Assembly (NCBI GenBank): GCA_016709665.1
Contig: JADJMI010000001.1
Span: 558,001-622,000, forward strand
Direction of reading: 5' to 3'
DNA from: Betaproteobacteria bacterium
GTDB lineage: Bacteria > Pseudomonadota > Gammaproteobacteria > Burkholderiales > Usitatibacteraceae
DNA: 64,000 nucleotides
The first letter of the stretch is position 1. Each line of letters begins with the position of its first letter. Position numbers and translations under genes: made by a program. This document shows positions 17,573-25,721 of the stretch, in pieces. The notes under the pieces are model-generated. The model saw only the letters and a program-made list of their open reading frames with translations, made no database searches and was not told the origin of the DNA.

Positions 17573-18445
17573 ATGGGACTTCGGCTCAAATTCAACATCG
17601 TGCTCGTGCTGGTCTTCGCCGCGGGCATCGCCGTCTCGGCCTTCGTGTCGCAGAAGCTGCTTCAGGAAAACGCCAAGGAGGACGTGCTCCACAGCGCCGG
17701 CCTCATGATGGAGGCGGCGCTCTCGATCCGCGGCTACACCGTGCAGCAGGTGAAGCCCCACCTCGAGGACAAGCTCCAGGCGGTCTTCCTGCCGCAGTCC
17801 GTGCCGGCTTACTCGGCCACGGAGATCTTCAATTCCCTGCGCAAGAAGTACCCGGACTACAGCTACAAGGAGGCGACGCTCAACCCGACCAACCCGCGGG
17901 ACCGCGCCGTGGAATGGGAGGCGGACATCGTGAACGCCTTCCGCGCCGACCCGAAGAAGACGGAGGCGATGGGCGAGCGCATGGCCGCCTCGGGACCACA
18001 GCTCTACCTCGCGCGCCCCATCCAGATCAAGGACCCGGCCTGCCTCGCCTGCCACACGACGGCCGAGACGGCGCCCGCGTCGATGGTGAAGCTCTACGGG
18101 CCCTCCAACGGCTTCGGCTGGAAGCACATGGAGATCATCGGCGCGCAGATCGTGTCGGTGCCCATGGCCCTCGCGCAGCGCAACGCGCAGGAGGCCTTCC
18201 GGGCGTTTCTCTACTCGCTCACGGCGATCTTCGCCGTGGCCTTCGTCGTGCTGAACGTGATGCTGTCCCTCATGATCATCCGGCCGATCTCGCGCATGGC
18301 CGCGGCGGCGGACAAGGTCTCCACCGGCGACTTCGAGGTGCCGGAATTCTCCGGAAAGGGCGGCGACGAGATCGCGGCCCTGGGCATCTCCTTCAACCGG
18401 ATGCGCCGGAGCCTGCAGAAGGCCCTCAAGCTCATCGAGCGCTAG
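17573..18445 (+). CDS. Membrane c-type heme sensor: DUF3365 (Tll0287-like) domain plus HAMP
   Basis: A 290-residue membrane protein. Residues 8-26 form an N-terminal transmembrane anchor; residues about 30-200 are a periplasmic DUF3365/Tll0287-like domain with one covalent heme motif CLACH (Cys 157, Cys 160, His 161); residues about 210-236 are a second membrane helix; residues 237-288 form a HAMP linker (IIRPISRMAAAADKVSTGDF). It ends right after HAMP with no output domain, so the signal must go to a partner. The partner is almost surely the Ser/Thr kinase whose gene starts 21 bp later. A strong purine-rich ribosome-binding site GGGAGGG precedes the start. Redox, NO or CO sensing is plausible for such heme domains but not shown. 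Confidence 0.9.
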   Translation: MGLRLKFNIVLVLVFAAGIAVSAFVSQKLLQENAKEDVLHSAGLMMEAALSIRGYTVQQVKPHLEDKLQAVFLPQSVPAYSATEIFNSLRKKYPDYSYKEATLNPTNPRDRAVEWEADIVNAFRADPKKTEAMGERMAASGPQLYLARPIQIKDPACLACHTTAETAPASMVKLYGPSNGFGWKHMEIIGAQIVSVPMALAQRNAQEAFRAFLYSLTAIFAVAFVVLNVMLSLMIIRPISRMAAAADKVSTGDFEVPEFSGKGGDEIAALGISFNRMRRSLQKALKLIER

Positions 18446-18465
18446 CGAGAGACGGCGCGGCCGCC

Positions 18466-19875
18466 ATGGCAGCCCCCCATCCCGAGCGCATCGGCAAGTA
18501 CGCGATCCGGCGCGCGCTCGGCCGGGGGGCCATGGGCACCGTCTACGAAGGCTGGGACGAGATCATCGAGCGCCGCGTCGCGATCAAGACCATCCTGCGC
18601 GAATACCTCGAGAACGCCGAGGCCCTGGACGCCATCGCCCGCTTCAAGCGCGAAGCGCAGGCCGGCGGGCGCCTGAACCACCCGGCCATCGTCGGCGTGC
18701 ACGAGTACGGCGAGGACGACGGCGGCGCGTACATCGTCATGGAGTACGTGGAGGGCAAGGAACTGCGGCAGTACTTCCGCATGGCCAACCGCTTCGACCT
18801 GATCGACGTGTTCGAGATCATGAAGCAGCTGCTCCTCGCCCTCGACTACTCGCACCGCCAGGGCGTCGTGCACCGCGACATCAAGCCGGCGAACCTGATG
18901 ATCCTGCCGGGCATGAAGCTCAAGATCATGGATTTCGGCATCGCGCGCATCGAGAGCTCGAGCCTCACGCAAGTGGGCACCGTGGTGGGCACGCCCACCC
19001 ACATGTCCCCGGAGCAGCTCGCCGGCCTTCCCGCGGACGGCCGGGCGGACGTGTGGTCCGCGGGCGTCATCCTGTACGAGCTGCTCACCGGCGTCTCGCC
19101 CTTCATGGGAGACACGCCCGTCGTCGTGATGAACAAGGTGCTGCAGGCGCAGCCCGACCCGCCTTCGCGCCTGGTGCCTTCGCTGCCCGAGGCGTTCGAC
19201 GCCGTGGTGGCTCGCGCCCTGGGCAAGAAGGCCGACGAGCGCTTCCAGTCCGCGCGCGAGTTCCACGCCGCGCTGCTCGCGGCCTTCCAGGGCCGGGCCG
19301 TGCAGGCGCGGCGAGGCGCCGGCGACCCGGAGCGCACGCTCGACCCGCAGGCGGCCGCGAAGGTCGAAGCCTCGCGCACGGCGGGCGGGGCCGCGAGCGC
19401 CTCCTACACCCTGCCGCCGGACAAGCTGCTGGAAGTCGAGCGTTCGCTGTCGCGCTCGATCGGTCCCCTCGCGGGGGTGCTCATCAAGCAGGCGCAGGCC
19501 CGGTCGACGAGCGCGAACGAATTCTTCGACCACATCGCCGCCCACATCGAGGACGAATCCGAGCGCAAGGCCTTCCTCGACAAGCTCGCGAACCTGCGCC
19601 GCGCGCAGGCCCCGGAGGCGCCTTCGCCCGCCCCTCCTTCCCCGGCCGGCGCGACGCGATCCGGCTCCGCCCCGGCGGCGCGTGCGGAGATCACGTCGGA
19701 GATGCTTTCGACGGCCGAGAAGCGCCTCGCCAGCTACGTCGGCCCCCTCGCCCGCGTGCTCATCAAGGACGCCGCGGGCAAGAGCGGGAACCTGCGGGAG
19801 CTGTACGCCCAGCTCGCCGAACACATCGACGACGAAGCCGAGCGCAAGGCCTTCCTCGGCTCCCTCGGCCGCTGA
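18466..19875 (+). CDS. Ser/Thr protein kinase with duplicated C-terminal domain
   Basis: A 469-residue soluble Hanks-type kinase. The kinase domain (about residues 10-275) has the glycine loop GRGAMGTV at 19-26, the VAIK lysine at 41, catalytic HRDIKPAN with Asp 138, and DFG at 156-158, so it should be active. After a Pro/Ala-rich linker, two copies of a roughly 55-residue helical domain follow (about 319-374 and 412-467), each with the pattern S/Y-x-GPLAxVLIK, a variable turn, then HI-x-D-E-x-ERKAFL. No transmembrane helix is present. The membrane heme sensor immediately upstream probably provides its input; the duplicated domain may dimerise or dock targets (inference). Confidence 0.92.
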   Translation: MAAPHPERIGKYAIRRALGRGAMGTVYEGWDEIIERRVAIKTILREYLENAEALDAIARFKREAQAGGRLNHPAIVGVHEYGEDDGGAYIVMEYVEGKELRQYFRMANRFDLIDVFEIMKQLLLALDYSHRQGVVHRDIKPANLMILPGMKLKIMDFGIARIESSSLTQVGTVVGTPTHMSPEQLAGLPADGRADVWSAGVILYELLTGVSPFMGDTPVVVMNKVLQAQPDPPSRLVPSLPEAFDAVVARALGKKADERFQSAREFHAALLAAFQGRAVQARRGAGDPERTLDPQAAAKVEASRTAGGAASASYTLPPDKLLEVERSLSRSIGPLAGVLIKQAQARSTSANEFFDHIAAHIEDESERKAFLDKLANLRRAQAPEAPSPAPPSPAGATRSGSAPAARAEITSEMLSTAEKRLASYVGPLARVLIKDAAGKSGNLRELYAQLAEHIDDEAERKAFLGSLGR

Positions 19876-19993
19876 AACGTCCGAAGGGGATTCACGCCTC
19901 CCGCCTGCATCGAAATCGGGTCGCGTCCCCGATTCTCAGTAGAATCGCCGCTTCGACCTCCCCGGCGCCCGCGCCAAGACGCAGCGCCCGCCC

Positions 19994-20887
19994 GTGTCCA
20001 ACGCCGCCCCTCCCTGGCTCCGCTTCGCCCCCGCGCTGTTCGTGATCCTGTGGAGCTCCGGCTTCATCAGCATCCGGCTGGGGGTGCCGCACGCGGAGCC
20101 GTTCTCGTACCTCGCGTGGCGCTATGCGCTCGCCTCCCTGCTGCTCTTCATCGTCTTCCTCGTCGTGCGCGCCCCGTGGCCGGCCAGCCCGCGCCTCGCG
20201 ATGCACTCCGCCGTGGCGGGGCTGCTCGTGCACGGCGCCTACCTCGCGGGCTGCTTCTGCGCGGTGCGCCTGGGCATGCCCACCGCCATGGCCGCGCTGA
20301 TCGCGGGCCTGCAGCCGGTGCTCACGGCGATGACCTCCGGCCCGCTGCTGGGCGAGCGGCTCACCCGGGTGCAATGGGCGGGCATCGCGCTCGGATTCCT
20401 CGGCGTGACGCTCGTGGTGTCCTCCAAGTGGACCGGGCCGGGCGCGCTCACCGGCGGCGCCGTCGCCTGGGGCGTCGTGGCCCTGCTGGGCATCACCTTC
20501 GGCACGCTCTACCAGAAGCGCTTCTGCGGCGACGTCCCGCTCCTCGCGAGCGGCGTCATCCAGTACGTCACCTCCGGCATTCCCACGGTGTTGCTCGCCT
20601 ATTGGCTCGAAAGCTTCACGATCGACTGGACGCCGCAGTTCGCCTTCGCCCTCGGCTGGCACGTGGTGGTGCTGTCGGTCGGCGCCATCGGGCTGCTCTT
20701 CACGCTGATCCGCCACGGCGAGGCCTCGCGCGTGGCGAGCCTCTTCTTCCTCACGCCGCCCACCACGGCGGTGATGGCCTTCCTCCTCTTCGACGAGCGC
20801 CTCGCCCCGGTGGCGCTCGCCGGCCTCGCCGCCTCCGCGGTCGGCGTGGCCCTCGTGACCGGCGGCATCAGAATGGGCCGAACATGA
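19994..20887 (+). CDS. EamA/DMT family transporter (RhaT/YdcZ type exporter)
   Basis: A 297-residue inner-membrane protein with ten hydrophobic helices in two EamA repeats. It begins with GTG 19994 (VSNAAPPWLRFAPALFVILW) and shows the typical LWSSGFISIRLG start of repeat one and the GAIGLLFTLIRHG / LFDERLAPVALAGL features of repeat two. DMT family members export amino acids, metabolites or drugs; the substrate is unknown. Its stop overlaps the ATG of the Ntn-hydrolase gene by four bases, so the two are translationally coupled. Confidence 0.92.
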   Translation: MSNAAPPWLRFAPALFVILWSSGFISIRLGVPHAEPFSYLAWRYALASLLLFIVFLVVRAPWPASPRLAMHSAVAGLLVHGAYLAGCFCAVRLGMPTAMAALIAGLQPVLTAMTSGPLLGERLTRVQWAGIALGFLGVTLVVSSKWTGPGALTGGAVAWGVVALLGITFGTLYQKRFCGDVPLLASGVIQYVTSGIPTVLLAYWLESFTIDWTPQFAFALGWHVVVLSVGAIGLLFTLIRHGEASRVASLFFLTPPTTAVMAFLLFDERLAPVALAGLAASAVGVALVTGGIRMGRT

Positions 20888-21453
20888 CCACCATCGTCGT
20901 CGTCCGCAAGGGCGACAAGGCCGCCATCGCGGCCGACTCGCTCACCACCTTCGGGACCACGCGCCTCGCGCCGCACTACGACCGCAGCCCCCACAAGATC
21001 GCCGCCTACCGCGACTCGTTCATCGGGGTGGCCGGCAGCGCCGCGCACCAGCTCGTACTCGAGAACATCCTCGCGCGCAACGCCGATCTCGACTTCCACG
21101 GCAAGGACGCGATCTACGAGACCTTCCGGAAGCTCCACCCCATCCTCAAGGACGAGGCGTTCCTCAACCCGAAGGAGGAAGACGACGACCCGTACGAGTC
21201 CTCGCAGATGACGATGATGATCGCGAACCCCGCGGGCATCTTCGCCGTCTACTCGATGCGCGAGGTGTTCGAGCTCGACCGCTTCTGGGCGATCGGCTCG
21301 GGACGCGACTTCGCCCTGGGCACGATGTTCGCCACCTATGCCCGGGCGAAGAGCGTCGAGGCGGTGGCGAAGCTCGCCATCGAGGCGGGCGCCGAGTTCG
21401 ACACCGGCACTTCGCTGCCGATGGACCTGCGCACGGTGACGCTCGCCGGCTGA
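20884..21453 (+). CDS. HslV/proteasome-like Ntn hydrolase, stand-alone
   Basis: A 189-residue protein starting MTTIVVVRKGDKAAIAADSL; after Met removal Thr 2 would be the N-terminal nucleophile, and the IVVVRKGD / AADSLTTFG pattern with FIGVAGSAAHQLVLE follows the proteasome beta/HslV fold (the usual Lys 33 region is PHKIAAYRDSFIGVAGS). No HslU ATPase gene is nearby, so it is not the normal heat-shock protease pair. Possible roles are a self-compartmentalised peptidase like Anbu or a specialised amidohydrolase. Translationally coupled to an upstream DMT exporter. The fold assignment is fairly sure; the activity is not. Confidence 0.8.
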   Translation: MTTIVVVRKGDKAAIAADSLTTFGTTRLAPHYDRSPHKIAAYRDSFIGVAGSAAHQLVLENILARNADLDFHGKDAIYETFRKLHPILKDEAFLNPKEEDDDPYESSQMTMMIANPAGIFAVYSMREVFELDRFWAIGSGRDFALGTMFATYARAKSVEAVAKLAIEAGAEFDTGTSLPMDLRTVTLAG

Positions 21454-21456
21454 TCG

Positions 21457-22593
21457 CTACGCGCTGATCAGCTTCAGGTCGAGCGCCCGTTCCGCCAGCC
21501 ACACCAGCGCCACCAGCAAGGTGAGCACCGACCCGCCCACGAAGACACCCCGGCGGTACAGGAACGAATCGCGCAGCAGGAAGGCCACCGGCAGGAAGAC
21601 CGCCACGATCGCGAGCTGGCCGAGCTCGACGCCCACGTTGAATCCCAGCAGCGAGAGCACCAGGGCATCCGCGGGAAGGCCGAGTTCGGCCAGGACGCTG
21701 GCGAATCCGAATCCGTGGATGAGGCCGAACCCGAACGCGACGAGCCAGCGTCGCCGCTCCACCACCGGCCACAGGTTGTTGGCGGCCGCCAGCACCACCG
21801 AGGCGGCGATGGCGGATTCCACCAGGCGCGAGGGCAGCTCGATGACCTGCATCGCCGCGAGCGACAGCGTGATCGAGTGCGCGACGGTGAAGGCCGTCAC
21901 CACCCAGAGCACCTCCTTGAGCGCCGTCCGGAACGAGCCCACGCCCGTCCAGCGTCTCGACTCGTGCACCAGCACGGCGGGCAGCAGCAGCGACAGCAGG
22001 AAAAGGATGTGGTCGAAGCCGATCCCGATGTGCCAGACGCCCTCCACCAGGTACTGGCCGAACTGCGCGAGCCGCGACGTCTCCCCGGCCTTCACGTTCA
22101 GCGGGCCGCTCGCCGGCCCCAGCACGGAGGCGTGCGGGACGCCGTCGAGTTCCAGCCTCAGGAGCCCGCGGTGCAACTGGTCGATGTCGAACAGCAGGCG
22201 GTAGTCCAGCGACAGGTCCTGCGTGCGCGAGGGGCAGGTGCCGGCGAGGCGCAGCACGGCGTAGGCGCCGTCGGTGTGTTCGTCCACCAGGTGTTCGGCA
22301 ACCCGCAGTGCGCAACCGCCGCCGCGCGCCAGCGTCAACCGACCCAGCGCCCAGGCGGCGATGTCGGCATGGCGGGCCTTCACCTCGCCCCACGTGATGT
22401 CGCCGTCGCCATCGGCATCCAGGCCGACGGCGAAGTCGATGTCGCGCAGGGCGATGTCCCACTGGCCGGCCACCTCCTGCCCCTTCACCTGCAGCACGAG
22501 GTAACTGTCGCTCGCCTTGTGCGCAAGGGCCGGTGCGGCTGCCCACGCGACGAGGCCGGCGACGAGGCCCAGCAAAATCCGCGGTGCCTTCAA
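21457..22593 (-). CDS. HupE/UreJ_2 family membrane protein
   Basis: About 378 residues starting at TTG 22593, chosen because a GGAGACGAGG ribosome site sits just upstream, a clear signal peptide follows (LKAPRILLGLVAGLVAWAAA, ending PALAHKAS) and the TTG overlaps a TGA in another frame as TTGA. A periplasmic beta-rich region of about 170 residues (SDSYLVLQVKGQEVAGQWDI) precedes seven membrane helices with the HupE hallmarks GVWHIGIGFDHILFLLSLLL, FTVAHSITLSLA, ESAIAASVVLAAANN and FGLIHGFGFA. HupE/UreJ proteins are proposed nickel or metal permeases; this long form with an extracytoplasmic domain is uncharacterised. No stop codon separates it in frame from the TPR gene upstream. Confidence 0.85.
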   Translation of the reverse strand: MKAPRILLGLVAGLVAWAAAPALAHKASDSYLVLQVKGQEVAGQWDIALRDIDFAVGLDADGDGDITWGEVKARHADIAAWALGRLTLARGGGCALRVAEHLVDEHTDGAYAVLRLAGTCPSRTQDLSLDYRLLFDIDQLHRGLLRLELDGVPHASVLGPASGPLNVKAGETSRLAQFGQYLVEGVWHIGIGFDHILFLLSLLLPAVLVHESRRWTGVGSFRTALKEVLWVVTAFTVAHSITLSLAAMQVIELPSRLVESAIAASVVLAAANNLWPVVERRRWLVAFGFGLIHGFGFASVLAELGLPADALVLSLLGFNVGVELGQLAIVAVFLPVAFLLRDSFLYRRGVFVGGSVLTLLVALVWLAERALDLKLISA

Positions 22594-23808
22594 GGCCTCG
22601 TCTCCGGCTTGCCCGGCTGCGACGCCGACGCGACCGCACCCGCCTGCGCGGGACATCGCGCCCAGCTGCCGCAGGCGCGCGTCCTCGAATCCGCTCGACT
22701 TCAGCCAGTCGCGGACCGGCTGGGCGGCGCCGGCATCCTTCGCCGCGATGGCCGCCTCGAGCAGCACCCGGGCATCGCGCGGTTCGCGCTGTTCCCGGTA
22801 GTTGGCGGCCGCCACGGCGAGCGCCGCGGTCGCATTGCCGGCCAGGTGCAGCTGGAACCGCGCCTCTTCGGCCCGGTGGGTCGTGTCGCCGCGCGCCTTC
22901 GCCGCGGCGAACCGGTCCGCCAGCGCCTGCACTTGCGCCTTGGCGGCAGGCAGCTTGAGCGCGGTCCCGGCGATCGCGAGGCGCAGCAGCAGGCCATCGG
23001 ACGCCTCCCAGCCGGACAAGGCCTTGACCACGTCCGCCGGGCGCCGCTGGTCCAGCAGGAAATCGCCCCAGGCGGCGAGCAGGTAGCCATCCTCGATGCC
23101 CAGCGCCAGCGCGGCACGGAAGTGCCTTTCCGCCGCTTCCGGCTGTCCGCGCCAGGCCGCCACCTCGCCCAGTCGGGTGAGAAGCCACAGTCGATTGTCG
23201 GCATCGCGGGTCCCGTCCAGGGCGCGCTGCAGGGTGGCGTAGCCGGCTTCCATCTGCCCACTGTAGGCGAGGAGCAGGCCGGCGCAGCCCGCTTGGAGCG
23301 TCGGGCGGTCCAGTGCCTGGAGGGCATCGCATTCGGTCCTCGCCGCCGCGTAGTCGGCCCGGACCAGGTGGATGGCGCCACGCCAGGCGTGGGCGGAGGC
23401 GAATTGCGGGTCGGCCTCGAGTGCGCCGGCGAAATCCGCCAGCGCCCCGTCGAAATCGTGCCGGTACTGGCGCAACTTGCCGAGGATCGCCCGCACTACC
23501 GCGGCACGGCTGCCGGCAAACGGGGCCATGACGGCATCGGCGTAGCCGATGAAACGCGGGTCGCCGCGGGCCATGGCCAGCTCGAAATAGCGACCGGCGA
23601 GTTCGGCGGCGGGCAGGGGATCGTCGCCGGCCGCCCGGGCGACGGCAGCCCGAAGTCCGGCCAATTCGCGGGCCGTGGCATCCCCGGGCCGCATCGGCAG
23701 GCGTTGCAGCACCTCGGCCGGGTCGGCCGGAAGGCGCGGCGCCGCCCTCACGGCGGTGGAGGCCAGGCCGGCCCCCGTTCCGGCCAGAACGGCCAGCACC
23801 GGTACCAA
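22590..23808 (-). CDS. Tetratricopeptide repeat protein upstream of hupE, probably with a 3' frameshift
   Basis: A secreted or membrane-anchored TPR protein of about 400 residues. The N-terminus is unclear: TTG 23808 or GTG 23799 start a hydrophobic segment (VLAVLAGTGAGLASTAVRAA). Helical repeats with Ala/Leu/Tyr spacing run through it, for example DFDGALADFAGALEADPQFA and PEAAERHFRAALALGIEDGY. In the given sequence the frame has no stop and runs straight into HupE; in another frame there is a natural-looking tail ASASQPGKPETRP with TGA at 22590, overlapping the HupE TTG. A one-base error around 22600-22690 would restore separate genes. A true TPR-HupE fusion is the alternative. Confidence 0.7.
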
Positions 23809-23932
23809 AACCGCAACAACCTTAGAAAACAGGAGGGTTAAACCGGTGACTTTTGGACATTCTTCCCCTAGACTCCTTCGCGCATTCGAAAAAAACCAGC
23901 TATTTCTCCAACCAGAACCCGGGAGTCTATAC

Positions 23933-24141
23933 ATGAACAAGTTCGTTTCGATGTTGGTCGCCACCGCTTTCGCCACCGCTTCCGTCGGCGCCTTCGCCGC
24001 GGCCCATGGCGGCGCCATGAGCGATGCGGACAAGGCCAAGAAGATGGAAGCCTGCAAGAAGATGGACGCCAAGGCCGACGACAAGATGAAGGCCGAGTGC
24101 AAGAAGATGATGGAAGGGCGAAGATGGACAAGAAGAAGTAA
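23933..24141 (+). CDS. Small secreted Lys/Met-rich protein, apparent 3' frameshift
   Basis: ATG 23933 begins MNKFVSMLVATAFATASVGA, a clean signal peptide ending FAAAHGG. The mature part is very short and rich in Lys, Met, Asp and Ala with two CKKM motifs (MEACKKMDAKADDKM, AECKKMMEG). As given, the frame runs on past an A-rich end into 35 unnatural residues; adding one G to the GGG run at 24116-24118 gives KMDKKK and stop TAA at 24141, 41 bp before a terminator, for about 69 residues. Periplasmic metal or anion binding is conceivable from composition, but the function is unknown. It is divergent from the TPR gene. Confidence 0.7.
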
Positions 24142-24183
24142 TCGCGCTTCCCGCGCCGGTTCGTTCCGGCACGAAGCTTCAGG

Positions 24184-24213
24184 AAAAATCGGGCCTCGTG
24201 CCCGATTTTTTTT
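24184..24213 (+). terminator. Rho-independent terminator after the small secreted protein
   Basis: An 11-bp perfect stem AAAAATCGGGC (24184-24194) pairs with GCCCGATTTTT (24200-24210) around a 5-base CTCGT loop, followed by further T residues to 24213. It lies 42 bp after the proposed TAA at 24141. Because the left arm begins with five A, it could also act on the minus strand. Confidence 0.9.
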
Positions 24214-24298
24214 GCCGGCCGCCGGCCGAGGCTAGAATGGCGCGGTCGCGGTCTCGAGAGACCGCCCCCATGGCCGGGCGCCAGCCCGGATTCGCCGC

Positions 24299-24706
24299 TT
24301 GGAACCTCCCCGCGCATCGGGCGCATCGGCCGCACTCCGCCTCGACAAATGGCTCTGGGCGGCGCGCTTCTTCAAGACACGCGGGCTCGCCGCCGAGGCC
24401 ATCGGCGCCGGTCGCGTGAGCGTGAATGGCGAGCGCGCGAAGGCCGCCAAATCCGTGAAGCCCGGCGACACGCTCGAGATCCGGCGCCCGCCCTACGAGC
24501 AGTCCGTGAAGGTCATCGCCATTTCGGACAAGCGCGGCAACGCGACGGCGGCCCGCGCGCTCTATGAGGAAACGCCGGAAAGCCGCGCGAAGCGCGAAGC
24601 GGTGTCCGCGGAGTTGAAGGCGATGCCGCCGCCCGTCTTCAAGGGCCGTCCCACCAAGCGCGATCGCCGCGCACTCGAGAAATTCCAGCGCCACCAGGAG
24701 GACTGA
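24299..24706 (+). CDS. hslR: RNA-binding S4-domain protein, Hsp15 (HslR) family
   Basis: A 135-residue protein whose residues about 12-60 form an S4 RNA-binding domain (RLDKWLWAARFFKTRGLAAE, GRVSVNGERAKAAKSVKPGD), followed by a basic C-terminus (KGRPTKRDRRALEKFQRHQED) typical of Hsp15, which recycles stalled 50S subunits carrying nascent chains. The start is probably TTG 24299; no ATG is in frame before the S4 domain. It is followed after one base by the DUF6152 gene, whose ATG at 24708 has an AGGAGGA-like site within the hslR end, so the genes form a run with downstream membrane proteins. Confidence 0.88.
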   Translation: MEPPRASGASAALRLDKWLWAARFFKTRGLAAEAIGAGRVSVNGERAKAAKSVKPGDTLEIRRPPYEQSVKVIAISDKRGNATAARALYEETPESRAKREAVSAELKAMPPPVFKGRPTKRDRRALEKFQRHQED

Positions 24707-24707
24707 C

Positions 24708-25052
24708 ATGACGACGAAATGGATTGCCGCCGCCGCCCTCGCCTTCGCCATCCCGGCCCTCGCCCATCACGGCTGGAGCGAATACGACCAGAGCCGGTCG
24801 CTCACCCTGACCGGCAAGATCGTCGAGACGGGCTACGAGCACCCGCACGGCCACGTGAAGCTCGAGACGCCCGGCAAGACCTGGCTCGTGGTGCTGGCGC
24901 CGCCCTCGCGCATGCAGAACCGCGGCCTCGCACCCGGGGCGATCGCCAAGGGGCAGGCGGTGACCGTGGTCGCCTACGCGAACAAGAGCAAGCCGGAAGA
25001 AGCGCGCGCCGAACGCATCACCGCCGGCGGCAAGACGGTCGAGCTGCGCTAG
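24708..25052 (+). CDS. DUF6152 family secreted protein
   Basis: A 114-residue protein with a signal peptide MTTKWIAAAALAFAIPALAH and the mature start HHGWSEYDQSRSLTLTGKIV, which is the recognisable DUF6152 signature (HHGxxxYD at the N-terminus of a small beta domain). The rest (VETGYEHPHGHVKLETPGKT) fits an OB-like fold of unknown function; the His-rich N-terminus might bind metal. It is followed 3 bp later by a membrane protein gene that commonly accompanies it. Confidence 0.85.
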   Translation: MTTKWIAAAALAFAIPALAHHGWSEYDQSRSLTLTGKIVETGYEHPHGHVKLETPGKTWLVVLAPPSRMQNRGLAPGAIAKGQAVTVVAYANKSKPEEARAERITAGGKTVELR

Positions 25053-25055
25053 CCC

Positions 25056-25532
25056 GTGACGCCCGCCAACCCGGTCGAGGCCCTGCCCTTCGCGCGCGCG
25101 ATGCGCGAATCGCTGTGGATGTACCCGATCGTGGAGGTGATCCACATCGTCGGCTTCGTGATCCTCGTGGGTTCGGTGCTGATGTTCGACCTGCGCATCC
25201 TCGGGCTCAACAAGCAGATCTCCGTGCGCGCCCTCGCCCGCCACCTGCTGCCGTGGAGCTGGGCCGCGCTGATCCTCATCGTGCCCACGGGCTTCCTCAT
25301 GTTCACGGCGCACGCCAACGACTTCCTGGGCAACAAGGCCTTCCAGCTCAAGATGGCCTTGCTCATGACGGCGGGCATCAACGCGATCGCGTTCCACACG
25401 GGGCCGTACCAGACGGTGAAGACGTGGGACACGGGCGTACCCGCGCCGCTCGTCGCGAAGGCGTCGGTGGCCGCGTCGATGGTCCTTTGGCTCGCCGTCA
25501 TCACCTGCGGGCGATTCCTCGCCTACACCTGA
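25056..25532 (+). CDS. DUF6644-like integral membrane protein
   Basis: A 158-residue protein from GTG 25056 with four hydrophobic helices (PIVEVIHIVGFVILVGSVLM, WAALILIVPTGFLMFT, KMALLMTAGINAIAFH, VAASMVLWLAVITCGRFLAY). The HxxG spacing in the first helix and LMFDLRILGLNKQ loop match small membrane proteins annotated DUF6644 and found beside DUF6152. Histidines inside helices 1 and 3 suggest heme or metal binding, unproven. It lies 3 bp after the DUF6152 gene. Confidence 0.75.
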   Translation: MTPANPVEALPFARAMRESLWMYPIVEVIHIVGFVILVGSVLMFDLRILGLNKQISVRALARHLLPWSWAALILIVPTGFLMFTAHANDFLGNKAFQLKMALLMTAGINAIAFHTGPYQTVKTWDTGVPAPLVAKASVAASMVLWLAVITCGRFLAYT

Positions 25533-25561
25533 GCGCCGTGCGCCTCGCCCGCCTGCCCGCC

Positions 25562-25706
25562 CTCCCCCCCCCGCCCCCCGGGGGGGGGGGGCGGGGGGGG
25601 GGGGGGGGGGGCCGGGGGGCGCGGGGGGGGGGGGGGGGGGGGGGGCGGGGGGCGGGGGGCCCCGGGGCCCGGGGCGGCCGGGGGGCGGGGGGGGGGGGGG
25701 CGGCCG
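25562..25706. other. Second poly-G/poly-C tract, probable artefact
   Basis: About 145 bp of almost pure G and C runs between two membrane-protein genes. Like the tract at 4868-4972, the run pattern carries no codon structure and resembles assembled no-signal G tails. The stretch 25533-25721 therefore holds no interpretable gene; the N-terminus of the next gene may have been lost here. Confidence 0.75.
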
Positions 25707-25721
25707 ACCGGCGCCCGGCGG

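Noticed and set aside
20884..21453. Normal HslV of the HslUV protease
   Set aside because: No HslU gene adjacent, and the sequence lacks the usual HslV length and pattern around the S1 pocket; called HslV-like only.
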